Source: Yamagishiella unicocca
Taxonomy: Eukaryota; Chlorophyta; Chlorophyceae; Chlamydomonadales; Volvocaceae
Direction of reading: 5' to 3'
Length of the DNA stretch: 64,000 nt
Assembly (NCBI GenBank): GCA_003116995.1
Contig: BDSL01000006.1
Location: 930,001-994,000, forward strand
Part shown: positions 47,557 to 59,200 of the stretch, piece by piece
Layout of the letters: the number at the start of each line of letters is the position of its first letter
How positions within the stretch are numbered: position 1 is the stretch's first letter
The notes under the pieces: generated by a model
Told to the model about the DNA's origin: nothing
Database searches by the model: none
What the model saw: the letters and a program-made list of their open reading frames with translations, nothing else
Program-made: the position numbers and the translations under genes

Positions 47557-50500
47557 ATGCCCATCGTGCCCAGGCCGCTCCTGTTGCTCCTGCTGCAATT
47601 TTCGGCTGCACAAATGCAGCTGTTCGAGTCTCCCGGCGACCTGCTGGCGGCAAGGTGTTCCGAGGCTAGCGATGCCGAAGTCTTCTCCTGCTCCTTGCCG
47701 CCCGGCAACTGGTCTATCCAGACCGCAGCACCTGCTGCGCATATCACTTGGCCCATGACGATACTATCCAGCGTCAGCCCAGCACCAGACGCCAACAGCA
47801 GCAGCACGTTGAACCTGCCGCCGTACGCTTCCGGTCCGCTGTTCAACCTTGCGCCCAACTCCACCCTCGATCTCCGCGGCCTGCGCATCACGGGCAATCT
47901 GCTGCCCAACATTGACACACGCAACCCAGCGGCCTTCCTCGCACTGCGCGCCTTCGCGCTGTCCCCCGGCGCCAGGCTCCGACTGACCAACATCACCATC
48001 GTCACGTCGAACTGCACGGCCCTGGCCCTGCATCAAACCTTCGCCTGCTACAACTCGCCCTCTCCAAACTTCGCCGTCGGTTACGGTTCCTTATTCGTAC
48101 TGTCGTACTCAACCGCCTCGTTGGACGCCACCGACGTCACGCTCACCTGCTCCGGAAGGCAGCTGCCGCCGCCTTGTGTGGCCGACGTGGTGAGCACGGG
48201 TCGCCAACTGCGCGAATCGATCCGGGGTACGATGCGTCCGCAGCTCAGCTTCAACGTCCCCATTTTCATCTTCATCGCGCGCAGCCTCTCATTAGTCAGC
48301 GACGACTCCCCCTCTGGACCAGCCCTCAATGACTCCCCCGTCGCGCCCTCATCGCGCCCCCCGCCGCTGCCTCCAATCTCGCCGCAACCCCCGTTCCCCG
48401 CCATCACCCTCGTCCAAGCCAAGCTCGTCATCGCCGGCGCGTACGGCAGCGCCACCGTACTGGATCTGGGCAGCGTCAGCACTTCCATGATTAGGCTCAG
48501 TGAAGGAACCTGTGTGCAGCTTCAGGACATGACTCTCGCGGGCCTGCCACCCGGGCCCGCCGATGAATACCCCTTCGGCCTGCTGCGGGCCCCGGTTTGG
48601 ACCTTCGAGGTGCCCCGCCGCCTGTACGGCAACTCGGTCCAGGACCGCCTGGTGATGCTGAGGGTGCGACTGGAGCTGACGCCGGTGGAGGCTGCGATGT
48701 GGGCGTACGACAGCTTGGCGCCGGAGATGCCGGCGCCGCCGCCGCCGCCGCTACTGACTGTCCAGCCAGTGGCCTTGTGCGCCATTAGCAACGGATTCTT
48801 CGGCGCTGGTGCGGCCAACGCCACGCTTGTGGAGCTGCCGGCTGCAGGGCTCTTGGCGACGCCTCTGATGCAGGTGTGGTGCCTCCAGGGCGGGGAGATG
48901 TGGGAGAATCGGGATGCAGGGCAGGGAGGAGGGAGGAGTAAGGAGAGAGATGCCTCTCTGCAACGGGGGCATATGCTGTAATTACTGACTACTCGGTTTT
49001 GGTTCTGCGGGACCCGGGATGCGCTCAGCTGCAAGGTGGAGCGCGGCGGCTTCAAGCTGGGAATGTGTTCACAGCGATAACTCACAGAAGACCTCTTCTG
49101 TGGCCCGTGCTGTGGTGTGCTGTGCTGATCCCCTCCGCAGGGGCCTGCGAGTAGCACCTCCACCAGCACCTCCGCCAGCTCCGCCAGCTCCACCGATGTG
49201 GGCGCCGTCTACTTCCCCCAGGCGAAGCAGCCTCAGAACGCACTGTTCATTTACACATGCCAAACGAACGGCAAGCAGATGCTCTTCCAGGAGGTCCTGT
49301 TCGCTCCCACACTCACCACTGGCGAGCCGGGCGCCACCGATTGGCGCCGTGACCCGCTCTGCCAGCTCCTGCCGCAGCAGCCCATCACGGTGCCGCCTCG
49401 GGTGGTGGAGCTTTACACGGTCACCAAGGTCGGCATGCGATCCGGGGAGATCCTAGCGGATCGCATCACTCCAGGGATAGGCGCGCAGGGGCACGGGCTC
49501 ATGATTTTGTCGATGGACGCGCGGCTCGAGTATCGTCCTGCCACCATTTTGGAACCGAGCTTCATGCAGACGCAGGCCTACATGCCGGTCGCCGCGGTGC
49601 TCTTGGGAGACCCCGTGCGCCCCAGGATACTCGACCTTCGGTGGCTGCCGGCCGCCATCAACCTGCGGCTACCCGCCGCCTCGCTCACGCTCCGCAGTAT
49701 GGTGCTCGTGAACTTGGCGCCGGCGGGGATACACGTGCCGTCGCCGCCGTTGGCGGTGGAGGGGGTGAGCGCAGCGCTGATGGCCTTGGCGGCGAGTCGA
49801 TGGCTTCGGAGGCCCCCGGCCGGCAGCGATCCCACCAGCGGCCTGCCGCCCGGCCTGACCAACTTCACCTCCTGCCTGTGGGCCCTCGAGTTTGAGCGCG
49901 GCGCCAACGGTAGCAGCAGCAGTAGTCCTAACAGCAGCAGTAGCGGCAGCAGTAGCAGTAGCGGCAGCAGTAGCAGCAGCAGCAGTAGCAGTGGGACTGC
50001 CCGCGCGTTCCTCGACTCGGTAGTGCTCCTGGTGCCGCCGGTGGAGGTCGCCCTGCTCGCCTGGCTGTGGGCCTGGAACGACACGGCCGCGGTGACGGAC
50101 CCCCTGGTGGCGCAGCAGCTGCGGAGCTGGATGGACAGATCCAAGCTGGCCAGCTACTGCCCGGACAGCCTCGTGTTTGAGACCTTCTCGTGGTGCGGCC
50201 TGGAGGGCAGCAACGTGACGGTCACAGCGGTGCAGCCCAGGACCTCGCCCGTCGTGCTGGCCCCCCTGGAGCTGTCGCTCCCGGTCGCGTACCCTGACGG
50301 CCATTCGAGGGCGCCTGGGCAGCCTTTCGGAGGCGGAACGGGGTCCCCGCCCCTGGAGCCGACGGCGGTTGGTTGCAACGGACGTGGCTGTCCGTCGCCG
50401 ATCGAGCGGGAGTCCAGCCCGCCCCTGGTTGGGCCGGCAAGCCACAACAGCACGGCTGAGGCCGACGGGGGCGGAGGGGGCGGCGGCGACCATTCGGCCC

Positions 50501-53447
50501 TGCAGGACACGATCAGCGGCGGCGGGCGGGGTTTGCCGGTGGCGCTGGATTTCGGCGTGGCGGGAGGGGTGGTGGCCACGATATGCGTGTGCTGCGTCGC
50601 CGCCGCCATTTACCTGCGGGCCCGCCGCCGCCGCACTGTGCTAAGTGCCGCCACCGCCGGCGACCCCCCACCCCACGCCCACAGCTTGTTGAGCTTCGCG
50701 GCCCTAATCCCCTTAGCACCCTTGCCCCTGGCTTCAGCGCCGCCGGCGTCCAAGAGCGCGCCCTCCCTGGACAGCCAGCAGCTGCAGGAGCAGCTCATGC
50801 AGATAGGCCTGGCGCTCCACTCGCGCTTCTTCCGAATGCGGGACGACGTCGTCGCTGTCGGATCCCACAGCAGCGCCATGTCGGGGTCAGACGCCCGCCC
50901 GATCTCCACCTCCGTCGTCATGGCCGGCTCCAAAACCACCTTGCCGCCATCGATTGACGGCGTTGGCACGGCGGCGGCGGCGGCGGCTAGCGCCCTTGGC
51001 AGGGGGACGCAAGCGCAGGGGGCCGGCGGCGGTGTTGCCGGCGCTGGCGGTGAGCTGGTTGTTACGGGGGAGCTGGGCCGCGGCGCGCAGGGCGTGGTGT
51101 ATCGAGGCCGTTGGAAGGGGCTGAACGTGGCGGTCAAGGTGCTGTTGCTGCATCGCACGGTGGGTGAGGCGGTAGGCTGGGGCGCGGGCTGGGCTGAAAG
51201 GCGTTCTTAGGGTGGCGTGGAAATAAAGATTGGGGGCACCCTTGGATCTGAGCACTCCCCCGAACCCACACGCACACCCGTGGGGGCGTGACAGCGCCTG
51301 ATTTGTCATTGCATTGACAGCCCGCACGCACAACCTCTGCCCGTTGCACGTGACGGTAGCAACACAGCAGCGGCAGCAGCAACAACAACACCATCAACAA
51401 CAACGGCAGCGGAATCATGGATGCGGACGTATGTGTGTGTTTGTGTGTTGCGATCGCTGCTTCAGGCGCCCCCTCCCGGCCCCGGCGGCCCCGACCCGCG
51501 GGTCGGCCCCAGCGCGCTCGAGGTGGCTCACAAGCGCGCCCTCCGCGAGGCCGCCATCAGCCTCGCCGCCTCGCAGCACCCCAACGTGGTGGCCACCTAC
51601 CACGTGGACGCGTGCGGCGCGGGAGCGCAGTCGTCGGACGAGTGCTGGAAGATCACCCTCATATCGCAGGTGGGCGAGGGAGGGCGGGTGAGGGAGGGTC
51701 AATTGGGTCGCCAGGTCGTTCAGGGGCTCCTAGGCTCCTGGGACGAGCGGCCTCTGACTGCCTGTATTGGCAATGGCGCCATCCCTGGAGCCAACCAGAG
51801 TGCACCTTCCTGACAGCTTTCCAAAGCGACACGCGCACAACCCTGGCTTCCGTTGACACCCCCGGCCCTCCCTTGCCCGCCCGCCCTCCGAAACCACCGC
51901 CACCGCCTTACGCACCACCACCACCACAGCTCTGCGATGGTGGCAGCCTCCTCCACGCGCTGGACTCGGGCCTCCTGGCCGGCTGCACCGCCGACGCCGG
52001 CGCCGTCGACAGAAACACGTCCGCCGCCGGCGATGGAAGCGACGGAGCACTCGGCGCCGCCCGTGAGCGCTCCGCAACCGCACCCGAACCACCACCGCCG
52101 CCACTTCCTCCTCCGCAGCAGCAGCCCCTCCAGCCGCGGGTGCTGCTGCTGCTAGCCCTGGACGTGGCCTCCGGCCTAGCGCAGCTGCACAGCACCACCA
52201 TCATACACGGCGACATCAGCTCCAGCAACGTGCTGCTGAGCTCCGTGCCGCGCGGCGCCACCTCCACCTCCACGACGACAGCAGGCTCCAACAACACCGC
52301 CAACACCGGCACCGACAATACCGACAACATCTGGAAAGGCCCCGGCACATTCGCCACCGCACGGCTTCGGCAATGGCGGCACGCCGTGGGCGGCATGCAC
52401 CTCCGCTCTGCCAGCAGCAGCGTGGCGCCGCTGGGGTGGTACGGCTACGTGGCCAAGCTGTGCGACTTCGGGCTGGCGGAGGTGCTGCCGGCGGGGCAGC
52501 AGCACGTGAGGAGCCAGAGCAGGTAGGGGAGGGGGGAGGAGGTTGGGGGGAAGGACAGCGCAGGCTGGGCGGTGGTGCGCGTAACGCCCCTGCAGACTCT
52601 GTAGGTTTCGAACCGTAATTCCGAGCCCCCGTCTACTGCACGGCCAAGACGATTTATAGGGCCGGCACGGAAAGTTCGGCAGCCATGCCGTACAAACGTC
52701 ATCAGCCTTCCATAACGCTCTTCGGAAGTTGCCCTTTTGGCTACGCTTGTTAAGGACTTTTTTGCAATCTTTCTGCGTGTAGCTAATTAGCCTTTCTGCA
52801 AAGTATCGGCTTATGTTTTGCGTGGTTCTGTCGGATTCACGCAACAACAGGGCGGTGGTGCGCGTAATGGCGTTGGTGTGGTGTGAGGGAGGGAGGGGGG
52901 GAGGGCTCGATCAGCGAGTGTACAGGCGCGAATAAAGTACCTCAGCAGGACGTAGGATTGAGCTCGACACTGACCCCGACCTTCCGAAAGCCCCCATCCC
53001 TCACCATCCAACCCCTGCTCCCCAATCCTCACCCCCCAAATGGCCGCTCCTCCACCTCCCTCAACCCTGCACGCAAGGCGCTCCTCCGCCTACACCGCCC
53101 CGGAGACCGCCCGGGACGGCCTGGTGGGCCCTGCGGGTGACGTGTACGCCTGGGGCGTGCTGTGCTGGGAGATGGCCCTAGGCACCTCCCTACCCACCGC
53201 CCTGGCGGCGCCGCATGGTGCCGGAGTGCGCGCGTGGCTGGCGGCCGCCGACACCGACGCCGCCGAGCAGCAGCCCGAGGCGGAGGCCGACGGCGGGGCA
53301 CTGCCGCCGGGTCTGCTGACGTGGCCGCCCCACGTGCCACGCGCGCTGGTGGTGCTGGTCGGCGAGTGCCTGCGGCCGGAGGCGGCGGCGCGGCCCAGCT
53401 CGCGGGACCTGGTACACCGGCTGGAACACATCATCACTAGCTTGTGA
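47557..53447 (+). CDS. Receptor-like kinase, tandem copy 2
   Basis: Exons 47557-48873, 49141-51159, 51466-51669, 51930-52522 and 53078-53447, all in phase, about 1500 residues. Exon 1 has the same length as in copy 1 (439 codons) and differs by only about a dozen residues by eye; splice sites are identical. Signal peptide, ectodomain, membrane span (VAGGVVATICVCCVAAAIYL) and all kinase motifs, including the Lys-to-Ser change in HGDISSSN, are shared. Copy-specific features are a longer Ser-rich linker (about 49910-49995), a four-residue insertion MRSG near 49438, and a stop after LEHIITSL. Its intron 4 (52523-53077) is enlarged by the 265-bp insertion. The signal peptide starts MPIVPRPLLLLLLQFSAAQ. 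Confidence 0.82.
52585..52849. mobile_element. 265-bp insertion with 18-bp target duplication
   Basis: Present only in intron 4 of copy 2. It is flanked by exact copies of GGGCGGTGGTGCGCGTAA at 52567-52584 and 52850-52867, while copies 1 and 3 have this sequence once (copy 3 with one base difference). The insert is clearly richer in A+T than its surroundings. On the minus strand it is open throughout (for example SYTQKDCKKVLNKRSQKG). A B-box-like GGTTCGAAACC lies near its left end on the minus strand. The class of element is unknown. Confidence 0.85.
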
Positions 53448-56280
53448 AATTGTAAAACCCTAAGACCCGCAACGTGGTGGGGCTGGTGGGGGACAAGCAC
53501 CCCCCTTGGTGGGTTAGGTAGGGTTCGCGGGGGGGGGCGGGGAGATGACGCCACGTCACTTGATGCGGACCGCAGGCAGCTGGGGCTTTCGAGGTACGGC
53601 TGAGGGACTTGCCGCAGTCAAGGATATGTACGAGTGGACGACCCTGTACGGTGGAAACAGAGTGCCGACCGGCAGGGGTCTGCTGGCTCACCGATGAGTA
53701 AGATGCTGAAGTACCCTCGACTGGCGAGCAGGCTGCGGTCGCCGGGTGCCTGGCACTGGGGCGCTGGGGTAGGGTGGGGCGCATGGCCCTGGCTGCGGGA
53801 GCAGCGCGGGAGTTGGGACGGAAGGAGTGTCGCATGCGGGCACATGGGCGGAGGCAGGCGGGCGGATACCGTCGGGGCGACGTACTCTTGACCGGGGAGG
53901 CAGAAGGGATTGGAGTGGGTTAGTTGAAACCGGTACATAAACGTTGTGGTGAATTGGACCGAGTGGTCGAGGGCTGCTCTATTCACGTGATCCGAGTCGC
54001 TGCGGCTGCCTGCAAGGCCAGGCTGGGCTGCCAGGCCGGGCCGGGGCTGCCGGGCGGGCGTTCTGCGGCAGGGCACGCAACGCTTTGTCGGTCGTCGGGA
54101 TTGTACACTGCCCATGCACACGGAAGGACGGATACTACATACAACGGCTTGCACCGCGCAGTGCATCCCAAATGCGAACCCTTTGCAGACAGCTAACGGG
54201 ATGGCTTCATCTTTGTTTTCTTTATGAACGGCGTCACCTTTGTTTTCTTCTGGGGCGGCTGATTTCGCGCCTCAACGGCTCGAGGGAGGGCCCGCGCCTG
54301 GACGGTGGCCCATTTTTCACCGCCCGCGCTCTTTTTATCTGTGCCAAAATTATTTTGTGGCTCGGTCGAAGCGACCTCGGTGTGTGTGGTGCTTATGAAA
54401 CAGCCCGTGTCGCAATGCTGCCATGTCGTTAATCTATATATTTGGGTTCATGCAAGAAGTAGAGGATGCCACGGCTTATGACATGTTTGCATCTCGCGCC
54501 CCACGATGGCTTGATGGTCGGTTAGTAAGCCAGGCGGCTGCTAGCGTGTCAGTGAGGACGACCCTGGTGGGGGAGTGAGCTGCAGTTCATTTTTGTGACC
54601 AAAATACATGTTGGATGGACCGAGATGGACGTGTGTTTGTGTGACTTGGCGTGGCTTTGGATTGAAGGTTGGTTTGCGGCAGTAGCAGTGATGTTTGGCG
54701 GTAAGTGACTGAGTTGGCGGCGCGAGAAAGAAGAGTCAATGTACGTCACTGTCCGGCTGCGATGGATGCTGAGATCCTGCCGTCCCTTTTGGCATTACCT
54801 CCCGGTGTGTTGTGAGTTGTTCACCTTGAACTGCCGTTCAATGTTGCTAGGCGCTCACAATTTGATTCACTTCAGGGAACATATTCGCTGCGGTGGGTTA
54901 TTCCACCTGCGGAAAGCAACGACTTAGGGCTGCGCTTCCAGGCCCGCGGAGTACCGATCGATTCCACTCCGGTTTCGCAGCTTCCTAATCCGCTTTCTCC
55001 TCCTTTCCTATTGAAGGCTCCAATGGTTCTATAGCCGAACCAAACCTAGCGGCACGGCATTGGCAATGTTGTCTGCTGGGGTACTAGCTGGCGCGTGGAG
55101 CCGGTAGACTCCCCTATCTGGCGCGGCTTTTGTCCGTCCTTCGTCGAGGCCGTGTAACTGGTGGTGAACGGTTGTGATGCGCTGCGATAGATGGCGCATG
55201 CGAGGTCAGACGTCAGAAGGCCCTGGAGGAGTGGAATCGCGCCTGATTGGCTGCCAACGTCAGCAGCTACCTTGGCTCCTTGGCCCCCTGGCCCTGCCCG
55301 AACCAAAACAGAGAATGCGAGTATTACAAGGGAGCCAGAACGGCTACAAGCGCGGAAGCGCAACCAGGCGGGCCCGATGGGCCAGAACATGACACAGACC
55401 AAAACAGGACAATCGCACGAGCTACGGCATGTCGCAGCCGAGTCCACTTCGCAAGGGCACAGCGTTCGACAACGTGCGTGTGGCCGTGAGCAATCGCAGG
55501 TCGCACAGCGTTTAGGGTATCGGGTTTCGAGTAGCGCTCCGTATTTGCTTCGGCCGTTGTCCCGTTGAGCTGTGCAGTCTCGCTATGGGTCCCCTCGCCT
55601 GTCCTGGGTCTGCCTTGCGCCTCAGTGCTTTCCTGTGTCCTTAGGGGCGTCTCTAGGCTCTTCTGCGCCCTTGGGGGCGTCTGCTGGGTTCAGCCCCGGC
55701 TCTCACATTGTGAGGCAAAGGACATGCTTGTCCTGGGTTCGCCCGGGATTGAGAACGTTGTAACGAAGGCTATCATTTCAGGGAACTATGAAATTCTGTA
55801 TCGTCCACTTTCCTTATATTTGTTTATCACGGCATTGATTGCGCTATCGTTTGGGACCCAGGTTGTTTGTGTAATTGGGAAGTCAACCGGCGTTAATGAT
55901 CAGGATTTCTACCGACGTTACAAGGTCGTCTTCGTTGAAAAAGGCCCCGTTTCTTTTGGGGGTACGGGCCGTGCGCCGGTCTCCGCCGGCGGTACAGGAG
56001 CCGTAACAGGAAGGTGACGTACATAGACTAGACTTGTATGAGAGTATGACCAGTATCGGAACTGGAGCTGGACAATAGCTGTTCTCACTTTTTATCCACG
56101 AGTATGTGAACCTGAACCTGACGTACTAAAACGTATCCTTTGAAATACAGTCTTACCCTTCAGTTTCCGTCCTTGCTATACAGCAAGGCGGTAGCTATGG
56201 CCCTTGTCGCCCTACATTTGTGGCCTGTAACGCGGACACGCCGAAGAAGCCGGTCATAACGGGGCCACAGTACAAATACA
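53448..56280. other. 3' region of copy 2 and upstream region of copy 3
   Basis: Duplicate of 41637-43957 plus 47213-47556. A TGTAA lies 4 bp after the stop of copy 2 (53451) and another at 55153-55157. An AT-richer frame at about 55770-55940 is discussed as a finding. No complete gene is supported. Confidence 0.5.
55312..55398 (-). mobile_element. 87-bp 3' tail of the LINE with target duplication
   Basis: Near-identical to the first 85 bp of the LINE at 43958 (its 3' end) and in the same orientation. It is flanked by ACCAAAACAG at 55302-55311 and 55398-55407 (one shared base makes the exact edge ambiguous). The homologous site in unit 1, near 43430, has a single ACCAAAACAG. Confidence 0.88.
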
Positions 56281-59200
56281 ATGCCCATCGTGCCCAGGCC
56301 GCTCCTGCTGCTCCTGCTGCAGTTTTCGGCTGCACAAATGCAGCTGTTCGAGTCTCCCGGCGACCTGCTGGCGGCAAGGTGTTCCGAGGCTAGCGATGCC
56401 GAAGTCTTCTCCTGCTCCTTGCCGCCCGGCAACTGGTCTATCCAGACCGCAGCACCTGCTGCGCGTATCACTTGGCCCCTGACGATACTATCCAGCGTCA
56501 GCCCAGCACCAGACGCCAATAGCAGCAGCACGTTGAACCTGCCGCCGTACGCTTCCGGTCCGCTGTTCAACCTTGCGCCCAACTCCACCCTCGATCTCCG
56601 CGGCCTGCGCATCACGGGCAATCTGGTGCCCAACATTGACACACGCAACCCAGCGGCCTTCCTCGCACTGCGCGCCTTCGCGCTGTCCCCCGGCGCCAGG
56701 CTCCGACTGACCAACATCACCATCGTCACGTCGAACTGCACGGCCCTGGCCCTGCACCAAACCGTCGCATGCTACTACTCGCCCTCTCCAAACTTCGCCG
56801 TCGGTTACGGTTCCTTATTCGTACTGTCGTACTCAACCGCCTCGTTGGACGCCACCGACGTCACGCTCACCTGCTCCGGAAGGCAGCTGCCGCCGCCTTG
56901 TGTGGCCGACGTGGTGAGCACGGGTCGCCAACTGCGCGAATCGATCCGGGGTACGATGCGTCCGCAGCTCAACTTCAACGTCCCCATCCTCATCTTCATC
57001 GCGCGCAGCCTCTCATTAGTCAGCGACGACTCCCCCTCGGGACCAGCCCTCGATGACTCCCCCGTCGCGCCCTCATCGCGCCCCCCGCCGCTGCCTCCAA
57101 TCCCTCCGCAACCCCCGTTCCCCGCCATCACCCTCGTCCAAGCCAAGCTCGTCATCGCCGGCGCGTACGGCAGCGCCACCGTACTGGATCTGGGCAGCGT
57201 CAGCACTTCCATGATTAGGCTCAGTGAAGGAACCCGGGTGCAGCTTCAGGACATTACTCTCGCGGGCCTGCCACCCGGGCCCGCCGATGAATACCCCTTC
57301 GGCCTGCTGCGGGCCCCGGTTTGGACCTTCGAGGTGCCCCGCCGCCTGTACGGCAACTCGGTCCAGGACCGCCTGGTGATGCTGAGGGTGCGACTGGAGC
57401 TGACGCCGGTGGAGGCTGCGATGTGGGCGTACGACAGCTTGGCGCCGGAGATGCCGGCGCCGCCGCCGCCGCCGCTACTGACTGTCCAGCCAGTGGCCTT
57501 GTGCGCCATTAGCAACGGATTCTTCGGCGCTGGTGCGCCCAATGCCACGCTTGTGGAGCTGCCGGCTGCAGGGCTCTTGGCGACGCCTCTGATGCAGGTG
57601 CGATGCCTCCTGGGCGGGGAGACGTGGGAGAATGGAGAGGCAGGGCAGGGAAGGAAGAGGCCTCTCTGCAACGGGGGCATGCTGTAATTACTGACTGCTC
57701 GGTTTTGGTTCTGCGGGACCCGGGATGCGCTCAGCTGCAAGGTGGAGCGCGGCGGCTTCGAGCTGGGAATGTGTTCGCAGCGATAACTCACAGGAGACCT
57801 CTTCTGTGGCCCGTGCTGTGGTGTGCTGTGCGGATACCCTCCGCAGGGGCCTGCGAGTAGCACCTCCACCAGCACCTCCGCCAGCTCCGCCAGCTCCACC
57901 GATGTGGGCGCCGTCTACTTCCCCCAGGCGAAGCAGCCTCAGAACGCACTGTTCATTTACACATGCCAAACGAACGGCAAGCAGATGCTCTTCCAGGAGG
58001 TCCTGTTCGCTCCCACACTCACCACCGGCGAGCCGGGCGCCACCGATTGGCGGCGCGACCCGCTCTGTCAGCTCCTGCCGCAGCAGCCCATCACAGTGCC
58101 GCCTCGGGTGGTGGAGCTTTACACGGTCAGCAAGGTCGGCATGGAGATCCTAGCGAATCGCATCACTCCAGGGATAGGCGCGCAGTGGCACGGGTGCATG
58201 ATTTTGTCGGAGGACGCGCGGCTCGAGTACGGTCCTGCCACCATGCTGGATCCGAGCTTCATGCAGACGCAGGCCTACATGCCGGTCGCCGCGGTGCTCT
58301 TGGGAGACCCCGTGCGCCCCAGGATACTCGACCTGCGGTGGCTGCCGGCCGCCATCAACCTGCGGCTACCCGCCGCCTCGCTCACGCTCCGCAGTATGGT
58401 GCTCGTGAACTTGGCGCCGGCGGGGATACACGTACCGTTGCCGCCGTTGGCGGCGGAGGGGGTGAGCGCAGCGCTGGTGGCCTTGGCGGCGGAGGGGGTG
58501 AGTGTCAACGCGGCCGTGCGCAGCGAGCAGCTCGCGCTGGAGATTGCGGAGAAGGGCGGTCCGGCGAGTAGCGGGCGGCGGGGCGGGCGGCGGCGGCAGC
58601 GGGAGGTGCCGGCGGTACCGGACTCGGCACTGGCGGTAGGGGAGTATGGGGGGCGCAGAGGCGGCGAGGGCGGTGGCGGCAGCCATGTGCGGCGGCGCAC
58701 GCAGGCGACGGAGGAGCAGGGTACCCGGGTCATTACCCGCCGGAGGCCCCCGGTCAGCAGCGACCCCACCAGCGGCCTGCCGCCCGGCCTGACCAACTTC
58801 ACCTCCTGCCTGTGGGCCCTCGAGTTTGAGCGCGGCGCCAACGGTAGCAGCAGTAGCGGCAGCAGTAGCAGTAACGGCAGCAGTAGCAGCAGCAGCAGTA
58901 GCAGTGGGACTGCCCGCGCGTATCTGGACTCGGTAGTGCTCCTGGTGCCGCCGGCGGAGGTCGCCCTGCTCGCCTGGCTGTGGGCCTGGAACGACACGGC
59001 CGCGGTGACGGACCCCCTGGTGGCGCAGCAGCTGCGGAGATGGATGGACACATCCAAGCTGGCCAGCTACGGCCCGGACAGCCTCGTGTTTGAGATCTTC
59101 TCGTGGTGCGGCCTGGAGGGCAGCAACGTGACGGTCACAGCGGTGCAGCCCAGGACCTCGCCCGTCGTGCTGGCCCCCCTGGAGCTGTCGCTCCCGGTCG

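Larger units (their letters stand above)
47441..56163. repeat. Tandem segmental duplication, unit 2
   Basis: Second unit of the array, about 8.7 kb: gene copy 2 and its downstream DNA. It carries private insertions of 265 bp (52585) and 87 bp (55312). Confidence 0.8.

Noticed and set aside
52585..52849. tRNA gene or classic tRNA-derived SINE
   Set aside because: A B-box-like word is present, but the T-arm does not pair properly, no A box precedes it at the right distance, and it lies near the wrong end of the insert.
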